Below the pieces are notes generated by a model. The model saw only the letters and a program-made list of their open reading frames with translations, was not told the origin of the DNA and did not search any database. A DNA stretch of 64,000 bases from CAXPZW01 sp964221845 (lineage in GTDB: Bacteria > Bacteroidota > Bacteroidia > Flavobacteriales_D > Sanyastnellaceae), in contig CAXPZW010000006.1 in assembly GCA_964221845.1 (NCBI GenBank), positions 1-64,000 of the forward strand, in the 5' to 3' direction. Positions 26,956 through 36,288 of the stretch are shown here, in pieces (within the stretch, counting starts at the first letter, position 1; each line of letters begins with the position of its first letter). The position numbers were made by a program, and so were the translations under genes.

Positions 26956-28127
26956 TGGATCTTTCGGTGTACTTCCAGCCGGTGTCCAACCGCATTGCCG
27001 GCGATGCCTTTGAACCCAACATGCTGGGCTCGACCTTGGACATTTTCCGTGAAGGGCGTGAATTCCCAGAACTGGAAGGTGTTTCGGTGGCTTTGTTTGG
27101 TGTCAACGAGAGCCGCGGTCACGAGGCCAACAACGGCTGCGAGCATGCCCCCGACGCCATCCGCCGCTACTTTTACCGCCTGTACCGCTTCGACCGTGAA
27201 GTGAAGGTGGTGGACTTGGGCAACATCCAAGCGGGTGCATCTTTGAACGACACCTTTTACGCGGTCAGCGACAGCTGCCAACAACTGATCAAGCAGGGAA
27301 TTGTACCGGTGGTGATCGGCGGCAGCCAGGACTTGACCTACGCCATGTATCAAGGCTACGAGAAATTGGAGGACACCATCAACGTAGCCACCATTGACCC
27401 GCGCCTGGACCTGAGCACCGACGCCGAAGCGCCCCCTTCGGCCACCAACTACCTCAACCGCCTCATTCTTCATCAACCGAACTACCTGTTCAACTACAGC
27501 AACTTGGCTGGGCAACGTTACCTCACCGACCCCGATATGCTGGAGATGATGGACCGGATGTACTTTGACACTACCCGACTGGGCCAATTGGCCGACAACA
27601 TTCAGGCGGGTGAACCGGCCCTGCGCAACGCAGACCTGGTGAGCATCGACATTTCTGCGGTGCGTCAAACCGATGCGCCGGGCACCGCCGGACGCGGACC
27701 CAACGGTCTGCGCGCCGAGCACCTGTGCCAATTGGCTTGGTACGCCGGCATGGGCGACAAGCTCACCTCGCTTGGACTCTTTGAAGTCAACCCAGAACTG
27801 GACGAGAACGGCCAGACCGTGCACTTGGCGGCCCAAACCGTGTGGTGCTTTTTGGACGGCTTCTCCCAGCGCAAAGAGGACTACCCCAAATCCTCGCTAG
27901 AGGAGTGCACCAAGTACACCGTGCACCTGGAGAGTTCAGGCCATGATCTGGTGTTCTACAAAAGCGAGAAAACCGACCGCTGGTGGATGGACGTTCCCTA
28001 TCCCGCTGGCATCACCAACCGCTACCAGCGTCACCACATTGTGCCCTGCACCTACGAAGAATATCTGCAGGCCGCGCGTGACGAGGTGCCCGATCGCTAT
28101 TGGCGTACTTTCCAAAAGCTCGTTTGA
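26955..28127 (+). CDS. Arginase/formimidoylglutamase-family protein with altered metal site
   Basis: A 390-residue ureohydrolase-fold protein. The fold is recognisable from FGVNESRGHEANNGCEHAPD and PVVIGGSQDLTYA. Residues that bind the two Mn ions in true arginases are changed: the GGDH motif is GGSQ (122-125), the DxHxD motif reads DPRLD, and SxDxD reads SIDIS. It may therefore lack hydrolase activity, or use another mechanism. Homologues annotated as formimidoylglutamase sit next to T9SS genes in other Bacteroidota (my recollection). Translationally coupled to topA through TGATG; the PorP-like gene follows after 170 nt. Confidence 0.8.
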   Translation: MDLSVYFQPVSNRIAGDAFEPNMLGSTLDIFREGREFPELEGVSVALFGVNESRGHEANNGCEHAPDAIRRYFYRLYRFDREVKVVDLGNIQAGASLNDTFYAVSDSCQQLIKQGIVPVVIGGSQDLTYAMYQGYEKLEDTINVATIDPRLDLSTDAEAPPSATNYLNRLILHQPNYLFNYSNLAGQRYLTDPDMLEMMDRMYFDTTRLGQLADNIQAGEPALRNADLVSIDISAVRQTDAPGTAGRGPNGLRAEHLCQLAWYAGMGDKLTSLGLFEVNPELDENGQTVHLAAQTVWCFLDGFSQRKEDYPKSSLEECTKYTVHLESSGHDLVFYKSEKTDRWWMDVPYPAGITNRYQRHHIVPCTYEEYLQAARDEVPDRYWRTFQKLV

Positions 28128-28129
28128 GT

Positions 28130-28151
28130 CGTCAACAGTGTACCGTTGACG
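28130..28151. repeat. Inverted repeat after the arginase-family gene
   Basis: CGTCAAC and GTTGACG arms of 7 bp separated by 8 nt lie just behind the stop at 28127. There is no T tract, so it could be an mRNA-end hairpin or a regulator site ahead of the T9SS operon. Confidence 0.4.
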
Positions 28152-28297
28152 TCCCTGTCGCAAACGTTCTAGGCTTCGTCGAAACCCGCTAATAATCGGG
28201 CTTTCCGAAATTTGGCGCTCTCAGAATTTTAGTTATTTTAGCGACTTTCCAGAAGTCGACTTAGTACCCAAACGCCTGCAACTCAAGGAAAAGACGG

Positions 28298-29284
28298 ATG
28301 AAGAAAATCGTGATTTTGGCACTCGGAGTGCTTGCCCTTAATGGCCTGAAAGCCCAGCAAGACCCACAGTACACCCAATGGATGTACGACAAGCTCTCGT
28401 TCAACCCAGCATACGCCGGGTTCGGGTGTGATGAATGCTTTGGTGCCGGCGGCCACGCCCTCACCTTGCTCTACCGCGATCAATGGGACGGCCTCAACCG
28501 CGATCCCAAGACCGCCCTCTTGAATTACAACGGCAACTTTGGCAAAGTCTTCGGCCCCGGTAATCTGGGCGCGGGCGTGAACTTCTACTCGGATAACCTC
28601 GGTCAGGAGCGCAACAGCATGATTCGCATCAATGCGGCGTACCACATTCCCCTCAGCGGTGGCAACATCCTGAGCGCGGGTATCGGCCTGGGCCAGTTCA
28701 GCAAAACCCTCGGCAACGATTGGGTAGCCATCGACGACCCCGCAAACGACCCATTGATCCCCAATGAAGAGTCGACTGCATCTGCGTTTGATGCCAACCT
28801 GGGTGTATACTTCACCCGTCCGGGCGAATACTACGTAGGTCTGTCGTCTACCCACCTGAGTCAAGCGGACTTGGAGAACCTCTCCATCACCGTAAACCGA
28901 CACTACTACTTCATGGGGGGCTACAACTATGACGTCACTCCGGGCTACTTGACGCTCAGAGGAAACGTACTCGCCAAAACCGATCTGACCGAATACATTG
29001 CGGACATCAACGTGAACGCATTGTTCAACGATATGATCTGGGCTGGTCTCACATACCGCACTCAAGACGCCGTAGCGCCAATGGCGGGCTTTAAGTACAG
29101 CTGGGATGCTGAGAGCGAAACCCAAATCACACACTACTGCTTCCGTCTGGGTTATTCTTACGATGCCACGACGTCAGCACTTAGAAATTACAGCGCTGGT
29201 TCTCACGAGGTTTTCGCCACCCTCTGTTTGAATCTGGAGCCGATTATCCTGCGAACGAAGTTTAGCAATCCGCGATTCCTTTAA
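28298..29284 (+). CDS. PorP/SprF-family type IX secretion membrane protein
   Basis: A 328-residue outer-membrane protein with a signal peptide (1-19, ending LKAQ) and the family's opening QDPQYTQWMYDKLSFNPAYAG. Alternating beta-strand patterns follow to the end, as expected of a barrel. PorP in Porphyromonas and SprF-like proteins in flavobacteria belong to the T9SS and are often paired with type B cargo. It is the first gene of the row porP-like, gldK, gldL, gldM, gldN. The upstream 170 nt hold only a weak -7-like sequence (TATTTTAG). Confidence 0.92.
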   Translation: MKKIVILALGVLALNGLKAQQDPQYTQWMYDKLSFNPAYAGFGCDECFGAGGHALTLLYRDQWDGLNRDPKTALLNYNGNFGKVFGPGNLGAGVNFYSDNLGQERNSMIRINAAYHIPLSGGNILSAGIGLGQFSKTLGNDWVAIDDPANDPLIPNEESTASAFDANLGVYFTRPGEYYVGLSSTHLSQADLENLSITVNRHYYFMGGYNYDVTPGYLTLRGNVLAKTDLTEYIADINVNALFNDMIWAGLTYRTQDAVAPMAGFKYSWDAESETQITHYCFRLGYSYDATTSALRNYSAGSHEVFATLCLNLEPIILRTKFSNPRFL

Positions 29285-29384
29285 TACTAAAGCGAAACAA
29301 ATGCGGTTATATAAACGTAAGTTCTCCAACCTGCTCACTCTTTTTTCGGGGAAACCTGCACCACCTGCTGGAAATAGGGAAATC

Positions 29385-30755
29385 ATGAAAAAAACGTTTT
29401 ATCCGTTTCTGCTGCTGCTCTGCTTGGCTAGCTGCTATCCGGGCCCTCGTGGCGAACTCGTTGGAGTTCAACCGCGGGAGGATTGGGTACAGTACAATCC
29501 GTATGGGATGAATTACATCCACTACGGCTCATACACCATGGGACCAAGCGATCAGGATGTACCATGGGCCAACAACGCGCGGTCAAAGACCGTGACTGTG
29601 CCCGCATTCTACATCGATCAGCACGAAATCTCCAACAACGAATACCGACAGTTCGTGTACTATGTCCGCGATTCGCTCTTCCGCGATGAACTGGCACTAG
29701 ACGACAATGAACTGTACTTCTTTGCAGAAGACGAATACGGGCGTGAGCTCGATCGTTTCATCGACAAAGGCTATGTCCTGAACTGGGACGAACCCATTGA
29801 CTGGGAGAACGAGGACGTGTTCGATCTGCTCTACGACAAGTTCTATCTCCAAGGTGCTGAACAGTTCTACAACACCAAGCAGCTAGACAGCCGCAAGATG
29901 AATTTCCGCTACTGGTGGATTGATCTGCAAGGCGCTGCCCGCAAGGCTGGTAAGGACTTGGAATTCGGTGAAGTGAACTCACTCAACCAGTTGCACTCGG
30001 TACGCGGCCACTCGGACCGTGCCCAGTTCATCATTGAGGAGACCATCAACGTGTACCCAGACACCCTGTGCTGGATCCACGACTTCACCTACAGCAACAA
30101 CACCCCGCTGACCAAGCAATACTTCTGGCACCCTGCCTACGATGACTACCCTGTGGTGGGCATCAGTTGGGGACAAGCCAAAGCATTCGTGGCCTGGCGT
30201 ACCCAAATCCTGAACGAGTGGAAGACCCGTTCTGGACAGACCTTCGTGCAAGACTTCCGTCTGCCGTCGGAGGCCGAGTGGGAATTCGCGTCGCGCGGTG
30301 GTTTGGAACTGGCGCCCTACCCGTGGGGTGGCCCATACATTCGAAACATCCAAGGTTGTCCGCTGGCGAACTTCAAGCCCATGCGCGGTGACTACGTGGA
30401 AGATGGCGGTTGTCACACCGTGCCCATCGATTCATACTCTCCCAACGACTACGGCCTCTACAACATGGCCGGGAATGTGTCCGAGTGGACCAACACGGCT
30501 TACGACGAGTCGGTGTACGAGTTCTCACACGACATGAGTCCAGAGTACGAATACAACGCCAAACTCGATGATCCACCCGCCATGAAGCGCAAGGTGATTC
30601 GCGGCGGCTCATGGAAAGACATTGGCTACTTCTGCCAGACCGGTACCCGTACCTACGAGTACTCGGACACTGCGAAGGCCTACATCGGCTTCCGATGCGT
30701 AATGTCTTACCTCGGACGCGGTAAGAGCGTTGATCCCAAAGACTTTAACAACTAG
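29385..30755 (+). CDS. gldK: T9SS ring lipoprotein GldK (PorK)
   Basis: A 456-residue lipoprotein with lipobox LASC (Cys17) and a formylglycine-generating-enzyme-like fold: NNEYRQFVYY, RLPSEAEWEFASRGG, NMAGNVSEWTN, RKVIRGGSW and IGFRCV. GldK and GldN build the periplasmic ring attached to the outer membrane in the type IX system. The frame opens at 29301, but the ATG at 29385 gives a proper lipoprotein signal (MKKTFYPFLLLLCLASC). Gene spacing is 100 nt from the PorP-like gene and 70 nt to gldL. Confidence 0.96.
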   Translation: MKKTFYPFLLLLCLASCYPGPRGELVGVQPREDWVQYNPYGMNYIHYGSYTMGPSDQDVPWANNARSKTVTVPAFYIDQHEISNNEYRQFVYYVRDSLFRDELALDDNELYFFAEDEYGRELDRFIDKGYVLNWDEPIDWENEDVFDLLYDKFYLQGAEQFYNTKQLDSRKMNFRYWWIDLQGAARKAGKDLEFGEVNSLNQLHSVRGHSDRAQFIIEETINVYPDTLCWIHDFTYSNNTPLTKQYFWHPAYDDYPVVGISWGQAKAFVAWRTQILNEWKTRSGQTFVQDFRLPSEAEWEFASRGGLELAPYPWGGPYIRNIQGCPLANFKPMRGDYVEDGGCHTVPIDSYSPNDYGLYNMAGNVSEWTNTAYDESVYEFSHDMSPEYEYNAKLDDPPAMKRKVIRGGSWKDIGYFCQTGTRTYEYSDTAKAYIGFRCVMSYLGRGKSVDPKDFNN

Positions 30756-30825
30756 GCCGCTTTGAAACCTGGCTTGGTCCCCTTTCTCTCATTCACATCT
30801 GTAAACCAAAAGCAAGAAAACAATC

Positions 30826-31614
30826 ATGAAACCAGGAAGTAAAGCGTGGAAGAACTTCATGGCTAAACTCTACGGCATCGGCGCCGCAGTAGTAATCGTT
30901 GGTGCACTCTTTAAGATCCAACACTGGCCCATGGCAAGTCTGCTGCTCATTGTAGGTCTGACTACAGAAGCAATCATTTTCTTCTTCTCAGCCTTTGAGC
31001 CTCCACACGAAGAGCCGGATTGGACCCTGGTTTACCCAGAGCTCGCACACGGCCACTCTGATGGTCACGGCGAAATCAGCGCTGCTGCCAGCAACAAGTC
31101 ACTCACCGAGCAATTGGATGACATGTTGGGCGACGCGAAGATCGAGCCAGAGCTGATCCAAAGCCTGGGTGACGGCATGCGCTCACTGAGCGCACAGACC
31201 AGCAACCTAAATGACATCACTGAAGTAGGTACTGCTTCGAAAGAATACACAGAGAGCCTTCGCGGTGCATCCGACAAGGTGGGTTCCCTGACGGACACTT
31301 ATGCTCAGGCATCTGAGTCTCTCCTCGGCATCACTCAAAATGCGGAAGCTGGCAACACTGCCGGTGAGCACCTCCAAAAGATGTCCGAGAACTTGGCCAA
31401 CCTCAACAACATGTACGAGCTGCAACTCGGCGAACTCGAGAAGTCGCGTCAGTTGTACTCTGGCATGTCTGAGCTGGTTCAAAACCTCAGCGATTCGATC
31501 GAAGACACCCGTCTGTACAAAGACAACATCTCGGAGCTGGCCCAAAACCTGCAGTCACTGAACACCGTGTACAGCAACATGCTGAACGCGATGGGCGCAG
31601 GACCAAAAGCCTAA
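30826..31614 (+). CDS. gldL: T9SS/gliding motor protein GldL
   Basis: A 262-residue inner-membrane protein. Two transmembrane helices lie at ~15-34 and ~37-57; the second carries a buried glutamate, Glu48, in TTEAIIFFF, the residue thought to couple proton flow to motion in GldL. The rest is a long cytoplasmic helical region (~80-262) with coiled-coil character. GldL and GldM form the proton-driven motor that energises secretion and gliding. Spacing to gldM is 39 nt. Confidence 0.96.
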   Translation: MKPGSKAWKNFMAKLYGIGAAVVIVGALFKIQHWPMASLLLIVGLTTEAIIFFFSAFEPPHEEPDWTLVYPELAHGHSDGHGEISAAASNKSLTEQLDDMLGDAKIEPELIQSLGDGMRSLSAQTSNLNDITEVGTASKEYTESLRGASDKVGSLTDTYAQASESLLGITQNAEAGNTAGEHLQKMSENLANLNNMYELQLGELEKSRQLYSGMSELVQNLSDSIEDTRLYKDNISELAQNLQSLNTVYSNMLNAMGAGPKA

Positions 31615-31653
31615 TCCGCCTCGGAGCTATTCACCCCACAAAAAGCATGACTC

Positions 31654-33375
31654 ATGGCAGGTGGTAAGGAAACCCCGAGACAGAAAATGATCGGCATGAT
31701 GTACCTCGTGCTGACCGCACTGCTGGCACTGAACGTATCGAAGGAAATCCTCGACGCGTTCACCCAGGTAGATACAGGTGTGCGTCAGACTTCTGAGGTA
31801 GCAGAAGCCAAAGCGATGGCTGGACTCAGCGTGCTCTCAAGCTCTTCGAACCCGGAGAAGGCGAAGCCGTTCTTGAACAAAGCCAATGAAGTAGGTAATG
31901 AAGCCGATAAGCTGATCGCCTATATCAACGAACTCAAAGCACGTACGATTGCCGTATCTGAAGGCGACTTGCCTCCAGGTGACAACAAGTTTGGCGAATA
32001 CATGATTGACGGCGTTACCGTTGGTCTCAACGATAAGAAGCCAGATTCAGACGATTACTACGTGACCAAAAAGGACGAGAACCAAAACAACACTTCGCTG
32101 CTGTTTGGATCGGATCCTCAAAAGCCACACGACAAGGAATGGTCAGCCACCGAGCTGAAAGGCAAACTGGAAGCCTACCGCGATTACCTGAAAGGTATAA
32201 CCGTGAAGGAAGTGACCGGCAACACCTGGAAGATGCCAGAAGGACTCAAAGCGAGTTTTGATGAAATCTTCAGCTACGAGCCTACCATGGAAGGCCCAAA
32301 AGGCGACGAGAAGGAAGTACTCTGGGAGTACAAGAACTTCTACCACATGCCACTGGCGGCACTCATGCCCATCATGAGTAAGTTCCAGCTGGACGTGGAG
32401 AACGCCAAGGCGGATGTCATCACTGCGCTCTCTACAGGTGTAGAAGGCAGCTCGTACAAGTTTACCAACCTGGCGGCCATGGTGATCCCCAAGAGCAACT
32501 ACATCCTGCGCGGCGACTCGTTCGCAGCTGAGATCCTGCTCGCGGCTTACGATGGTACCAACCCTCCTCGTACGTTCGTACAAACCACCGACTGGAACGG
32601 CTCGGATTCATCCCTACTGGACGTTTCTGGTATGGAAGCGTTGCCGATCAACGAGCGCGGCCTCGGTGAGCTCAAATTGGGCACCCGCGGTATGGGCTTG
32701 GGCGATCACTCCTACAAAGGTTTGATCGAGTACGACGGTCCTCAAGGCACCGAAAAGATTCCGGTATACATTCCTCCGTTCACTGTAGCTGAGCCTGCCC
32801 TGGTAGTGTCTCCTACTGCGATGAACGTGTTCTACCGTGGTCTGCCTAACCCTGTTGAGATTTCGGTACCGGGTGTTCCCCAAGACAAGGTGCAAGCCAC
32901 CTGCGCGGGCCACTCGATGACCAAAGGCTCAAACGGCGAGTGGATTGTCAAGCCAGGTAAAGGGAAGGACGCCAAGATTTCGGTTTCGGCTGAGATCGAC
33001 GGTAAGAAGGTAAACATGGGTACCAAGGAGTTCCGTATTAAGAACATCCCGGATCCCGTTCCCCAGTTCAACGGCAAGTCGCCAAAGGACAACACCATCA
33101 AACTGTCTGACGCTCAAAACGCGGCTGGTCTGCGTGCGGCGATGGACGATTTCCTCTTCGACGTGAAAGTGTCGGTAGTGGAATTCACCATGGTTTTTAC
33201 CCGCGACGGCCAAGTGATCGAGAAGAAGTCGACTTCAAACCGCGTAAGCGGTGAAATGGCTGCCAACTTGAAAAAGTTGAAGCGTGGTCAGAAGATCTAC
33301 ATCAACAACATCATGGTCAAGATGCCTGACGGATCAAAACGTAAGGTGGCCAACATTACGCTCAAGTGCGTATAA
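31654..33375 (+). CDS. gldM: T9SS/gliding motor protein GldM
   Basis: A 573-residue protein with one N-terminal transmembrane helix (~11-30, KMIGMMYLVLTALLALNVS), followed by a large periplasmic part of successive beta domains ending in DGSKRKVANITLKCV. GldM is the rotor shaft of the GldLM motor and links it to the GldKN ring. Length and start (MAGGKETPRQKMIGMMYLV) match the family. It sits 39 nt after gldL and 17 nt before the gldN start used here. Confidence 0.96.
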   Translation: MAGGKETPRQKMIGMMYLVLTALLALNVSKEILDAFTQVDTGVRQTSEVAEAKAMAGLSVLSSSSNPEKAKPFLNKANEVGNEADKLIAYINELKARTIAVSEGDLPPGDNKFGEYMIDGVTVGLNDKKPDSDDYYVTKKDENQNNTSLLFGSDPQKPHDKEWSATELKGKLEAYRDYLKGITVKEVTGNTWKMPEGLKASFDEIFSYEPTMEGPKGDEKEVLWEYKNFYHMPLAALMPIMSKFQLDVENAKADVITALSTGVEGSSYKFTNLAAMVIPKSNYILRGDSFAAEILLAAYDGTNPPRTFVQTTDWNGSDSSLLDVSGMEALPINERGLGELKLGTRGMGLGDHSYKGLIEYDGPQGTEKIPVYIPPFTVAEPALVVSPTAMNVFYRGLPNPVEISVPGVPQDKVQATCAGHSMTKGSNGEWIVKPGKGKDAKISVSAEIDGKKVNMGTKEFRIKNIPDPVPQFNGKSPKDNTIKLSDAQNAAGLRAAMDDFLFDVKVSVVEFTMVFTRDGQVIEKKSTSNRVSGEMAANLKKLKRGQKIYINNIMVKMPDGSKRKVANITLKCV

Positions 33376-33392
33376 CCCAAAAACACGAAGTC

Positions 33393-34247
33393 ATGAAGTC
33401 ATTCGTTGCCCTGCTCGCTGCTTTTGCACTGCTGCTCTCTTGTACAGAATCCAGCGCTCAGGTACAAACCGTCCTCGACGGTGCGTACGTGAAGGAACAC
33501 AACTTCACCAAGGCGGTGATCCCGTATCCCCACCTGCGTGAGGCCGATGTGCTCTGGGCGAAGCGCGTGTGGCAAGTCATCGACCTCCGGGAGAAGATGA
33601 ACCACCCGTTCTACTACCCCACCGAGGAGATCGAAGACCGCAAGAGCCTGTTTGACGTGATCCGTTACGCCCTTCTGACCGAAGGATCGCTGACCGCTTA
33701 CAGCCTCGGCCCCACGGATGACGACGACGAATTCCGTTTCCCCATGACCACCACCGAGTTGGATTCACTCCTGAACCCAGTTGTGGTGAGCTACGTGGAA
33801 GACCTGGACACTGGAGAACGCCTCCCGGTGGAGAACGTGACCCCGATTCAATCGGCGGACATCACCCAGTACCAGATCAAGGAAGACTGGATCTTTGACA
33901 AACAACGCTCTGAGCGCTACGTGCGCATCATCGGTATTGCACCCAGGAAAGAAGCGTTCAACGATAACGGTGAGAAGATCGGTTACAAGACCCTCTTCTG
34001 GCTGTATTTCCCCGAGTGCCGCTACGTATTCGCGAACTGGGAAGTGTTCAACTTCCACAGCGACTCACAGCGCCGCACCTTCGAGGACCTCTTCCAGAAG
34101 CGCAACTTCACTAGCTACATCATCAAAGAGGCCAACGTGTACGACCGCTCCATTGCCGGCTACGCACGTGGTGTACAGGCCCTGCTGGAAAGCGAACGCA
34201 TCAAGCAGGAACTGTTTGAATTCGAACACGACTTGTGGCATTACTAA
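33393..34247 (+). CDS. gldN: T9SS ring protein GldN (PorN)
   Basis: A 284-residue periplasmic protein that partners GldK. It has a signal sequence (MKSFVALLAAFALLLSCTESSAQ); LLSC resembles a lipobox but the family is usually soluble, with cleavage after SSAQ. Conserved stretches include VWQVIDLREKMNHPFYYP, SLFDVIRYAL and ITQYQIKEDWIFDKQRSERYVRI. The ATG at 33393 was chosen over 33366, which lies inside gldM. A strong terminator follows, closing the operon. Confidence 0.95.
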   Translation: MKSFVALLAAFALLLSCTESSAQVQTVLDGAYVKEHNFTKAVIPYPHLREADVLWAKRVWQVIDLREKMNHPFYYPTEEIEDRKSLFDVIRYALLTEGSLTAYSLGPTDDDDEFRFPMTTTELDSLLNPVVVSYVEDLDTGERLPVENVTPIQSADITQYQIKEDWIFDKQRSERYVRIIGIAPRKEAFNDNGEKIGYKTLFWLYFPECRYVFANWEVFNFHSDSQRRTFEDLFQKRNFTSYIIKEANVYDRSIAGYARGVQALLESERIKQELFEFEHDLWHY

Positions 34248-34265
34248 GCCACGGACCAGAGAATA

Positions 34266-34300
34266 AAAGGGCTGCCCGCATTGGGCGGCCCTTTTTGTTT
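34266..34300 (+). terminator. Rho-independent terminator of the T9SS core operon
   Basis: A GC-rich stem GGGCTGCCC/GGGCGGCCC with a 5-nt loop is followed by TTTTT, about 20 nt after the gldN stop. Confidence 0.88.
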
Positions 34301-34308
34301 GTGACCGG

Positions 34309-34316
34309 TATCTTTG
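34309..34316 (+). promoter_or_regulatory. -7 promoter box TATCTTTG for the ABC-F gene
   Basis: An exact TAnnTTTG match ends 7 nt before the ATG at 34324, so the mRNA should have at most a few leader bases. Confidence 0.65.
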
Positions 34317-34323
34317 CCGCTCG

Positions 34324-36288
34324 ATGATTTCGGTGAACCAATTGACAGTGGCCTTTGGCCAACGCGAACTCTTCAAAGAGGTGAGCTTCTTTGTGGGAGA
34401 GAAAGACTGCATTGGCCTAGTGGGCCGCAACGGTGCAGGCAAGTCCACCATGCTTAAAGTGTTTGCCGGCATCCAGCCCGCTACTGCTGGCGGCATCTCC
34501 ACACCCAAAGGCACGCGCATCGGCTACCTGCCCCAAGAAATGGAGCACGCGCTGGACCGCACTGTGATGGAAGAGGCCGCCTCTGCCAAAGAAGAACTCC
34601 GCGAACTGGAGGCCGAAGTCGAGAAGATTGCCGCAGAATTGGGCGAGCGTACCGACTTTGAAACCGAAAGCTATCTCAACCGCATCCAAGAACTCAACGA
34701 CCTCAACGATCGCTTGAGCATGCTGGGCGGTGCCAACGAGGCCTCCGAAATCGAGCGCATCCTCAAGGGCTTGGGCTTCACCGATGAAGACCTGCACAAA
34801 ACCCTGGACCAGTTCTCAGGCGGATGGCAAATGCGCGTGGAGTTGGCCAAGCTCCTGCTCCAACGCCCGGACATGATGCTGCTGGATGAGCCCACCAACC
34901 ACCTGGACATCGATTCGATCGAATGGTTGGAGCAGTGGTTGAGCAACTACACAGGCGCCATCCTGCTGATTTCTCACGACCGCCAATTCTTGGACACGGT
35001 CACCAACCGCACCATTGAGATTTCGGCTGGGCGCATATACGACTACAAGCACCCGTACTCCAAGTACGTCAAGCTGCGTGAGGAAGAACGCGAGAAGCAA
35101 ATCCAAGCCTACAAGAACCAGCAGAAGTACATCGCCGACACCCAGGACCTGATCAACAAGTTCCGCGCGAAGAAGAACAAGGCGGCCTTTGCCCAAACCT
35201 TGATTCGCAAGCTGGAGAAGTTGGAACGCATTGAGGTAGACTCCTTTGACAATGCCGCCATGCACCTCAAGTTTGCCCCTGCCCCACGCTCAGGCAAAGT
35301 GGTGGTGACTGCAGAAGGCGTCGAAAAGTACTACGACGAGAAGCACGTCTTCTCCGGCGTGGACCTGATCATTCCCCGTTTGGCCAAAGTGGCACTCGTG
35401 GGCAAGAACGGTGCGGGCAAGACCACCCTCACACGTATTCTACTCGGACTCACCCCTACCTCAGGCGGAAAGTTCAACCTGGGACACAACGTGGAGGTGG
35501 GCTACTACGCCCAGAACCAGGCCGAGGAGCTCGACGGTGAAAAAACCGTGTTCGAGACCATCGACGATGAAGCCGTGGGCGACATGCGCAAAAACGTGCG
35601 CAACCTGCTGGGATCGTTCCTGTTTAGTGGTGAGGACACCGAAAAGAAGGTAAAAGTGCTCTCAGGGGGCGAAAAAGCGCGCCTGGCGCTGTGTAAGCTC
35701 CTGCTCTTCCCCCACAACCTGCTCATCCTCGATGAGCCCACCAACCACTTGGACCTGCGTTCCAAAGAAGTGCTCAAACAAGCGCTGGTGGCCTACGACG
35801 GCACCTTGATTCTGGTGTCACACGACCGTGACTTCCTTTCCGGACTGGCCGAACACATCTACGAGGTGCGCACCAACGGGCTCAAGCAGTACATCGGCGA
35901 CATCCGCGACTTCCTGCTGGAAAAACGCGCCGCCTCCATTGCCGAGTTTGAAGCCGACCGCCAACAAGGCGCCAAGGCTGCAGCCAAACCAGCAGCATCC
36001 AAGTCCGAAGCGTCTAAGCAAAAGCTCAGCTATGAAGAGCGCAAGGAACGCAAGCGAGAACGCCGCAAACTCCAGAACAAAGTCTCTAAATGCGAGCGTG
36101 AAATCGCCGATCTGGAAGTGAAGCTCGCCGAGATGGACGCCGAGATTGCCGGCATGGATTACGAGGACCAAAAGAAGGCCCAAAACAAACTGCACGTTTA
36201 CGGCGAAGTGCAGCGCGAACTGGAAGGCCAAATGGCCGCCTGGGAAGAAGCCAGCAACGCCCTCGAGGCGCTCGGCGACGAAGAATAA
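34324..36288 (+). CDS. ABC-F family ribosome-associated ATPase
   Basis: A 654-residue soluble protein with two fused ABC ATPase domains and no membrane part. Domain 1 has GRNGAGKST, FSGGWQMRVELA and DEPTNHLD; domain 2 has GKNGAGKTT, LSGGEKARLALCK and DEPTNHLD. A linker helix pair rich in Glu, Lys and Arg joins them, and the C-terminus is a charged coiled coil (~575-645), as in Uup/ABCF3-type proteins. ABC-F proteins act at the ribosomal E site in translation control or antibiotic protection; which subfamily this is cannot be settled by eye. Its stop abuts the stop of the convergent pseudouridine synthase. Confidence 0.92.
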   Translation: MISVNQLTVAFGQRELFKEVSFFVGEKDCIGLVGRNGAGKSTMLKVFAGIQPATAGGISTPKGTRIGYLPQEMEHALDRTVMEEAASAKEELRELEAEVEKIAAELGERTDFETESYLNRIQELNDLNDRLSMLGGANEASEIERILKGLGFTDEDLHKTLDQFSGGWQMRVELAKLLLQRPDMMLLDEPTNHLDIDSIEWLEQWLSNYTGAILLISHDRQFLDTVTNRTIEISAGRIYDYKHPYSKYVKLREEEREKQIQAYKNQQKYIADTQDLINKFRAKKNKAAFAQTLIRKLEKLERIEVDSFDNAAMHLKFAPAPRSGKVVVTAEGVEKYYDEKHVFSGVDLIIPRLAKVALVGKNGAGKTTLTRILLGLTPTSGGKFNLGHNVEVGYYAQNQAEELDGEKTVFETIDDEAVGDMRKNVRNLLGSFLFSGEDTEKKVKVLSGGEKARLALCKLLLFPHNLLILDEPTNHLDLRSKEVLKQALVAYDGTLILVSHDRDFLSGLAEHIYEVRTNGLKQYIGDIRDFLLEKRAASIAEFEADRQQGAKAAAKPAASKSEASKQKLSYEERKERKRERRKLQNKVSKCEREIADLEVKLAEMDAEIAGMDYEDQKKAQNKLHVYGEVQRELEGQMAAWEEASNALEALGDEE

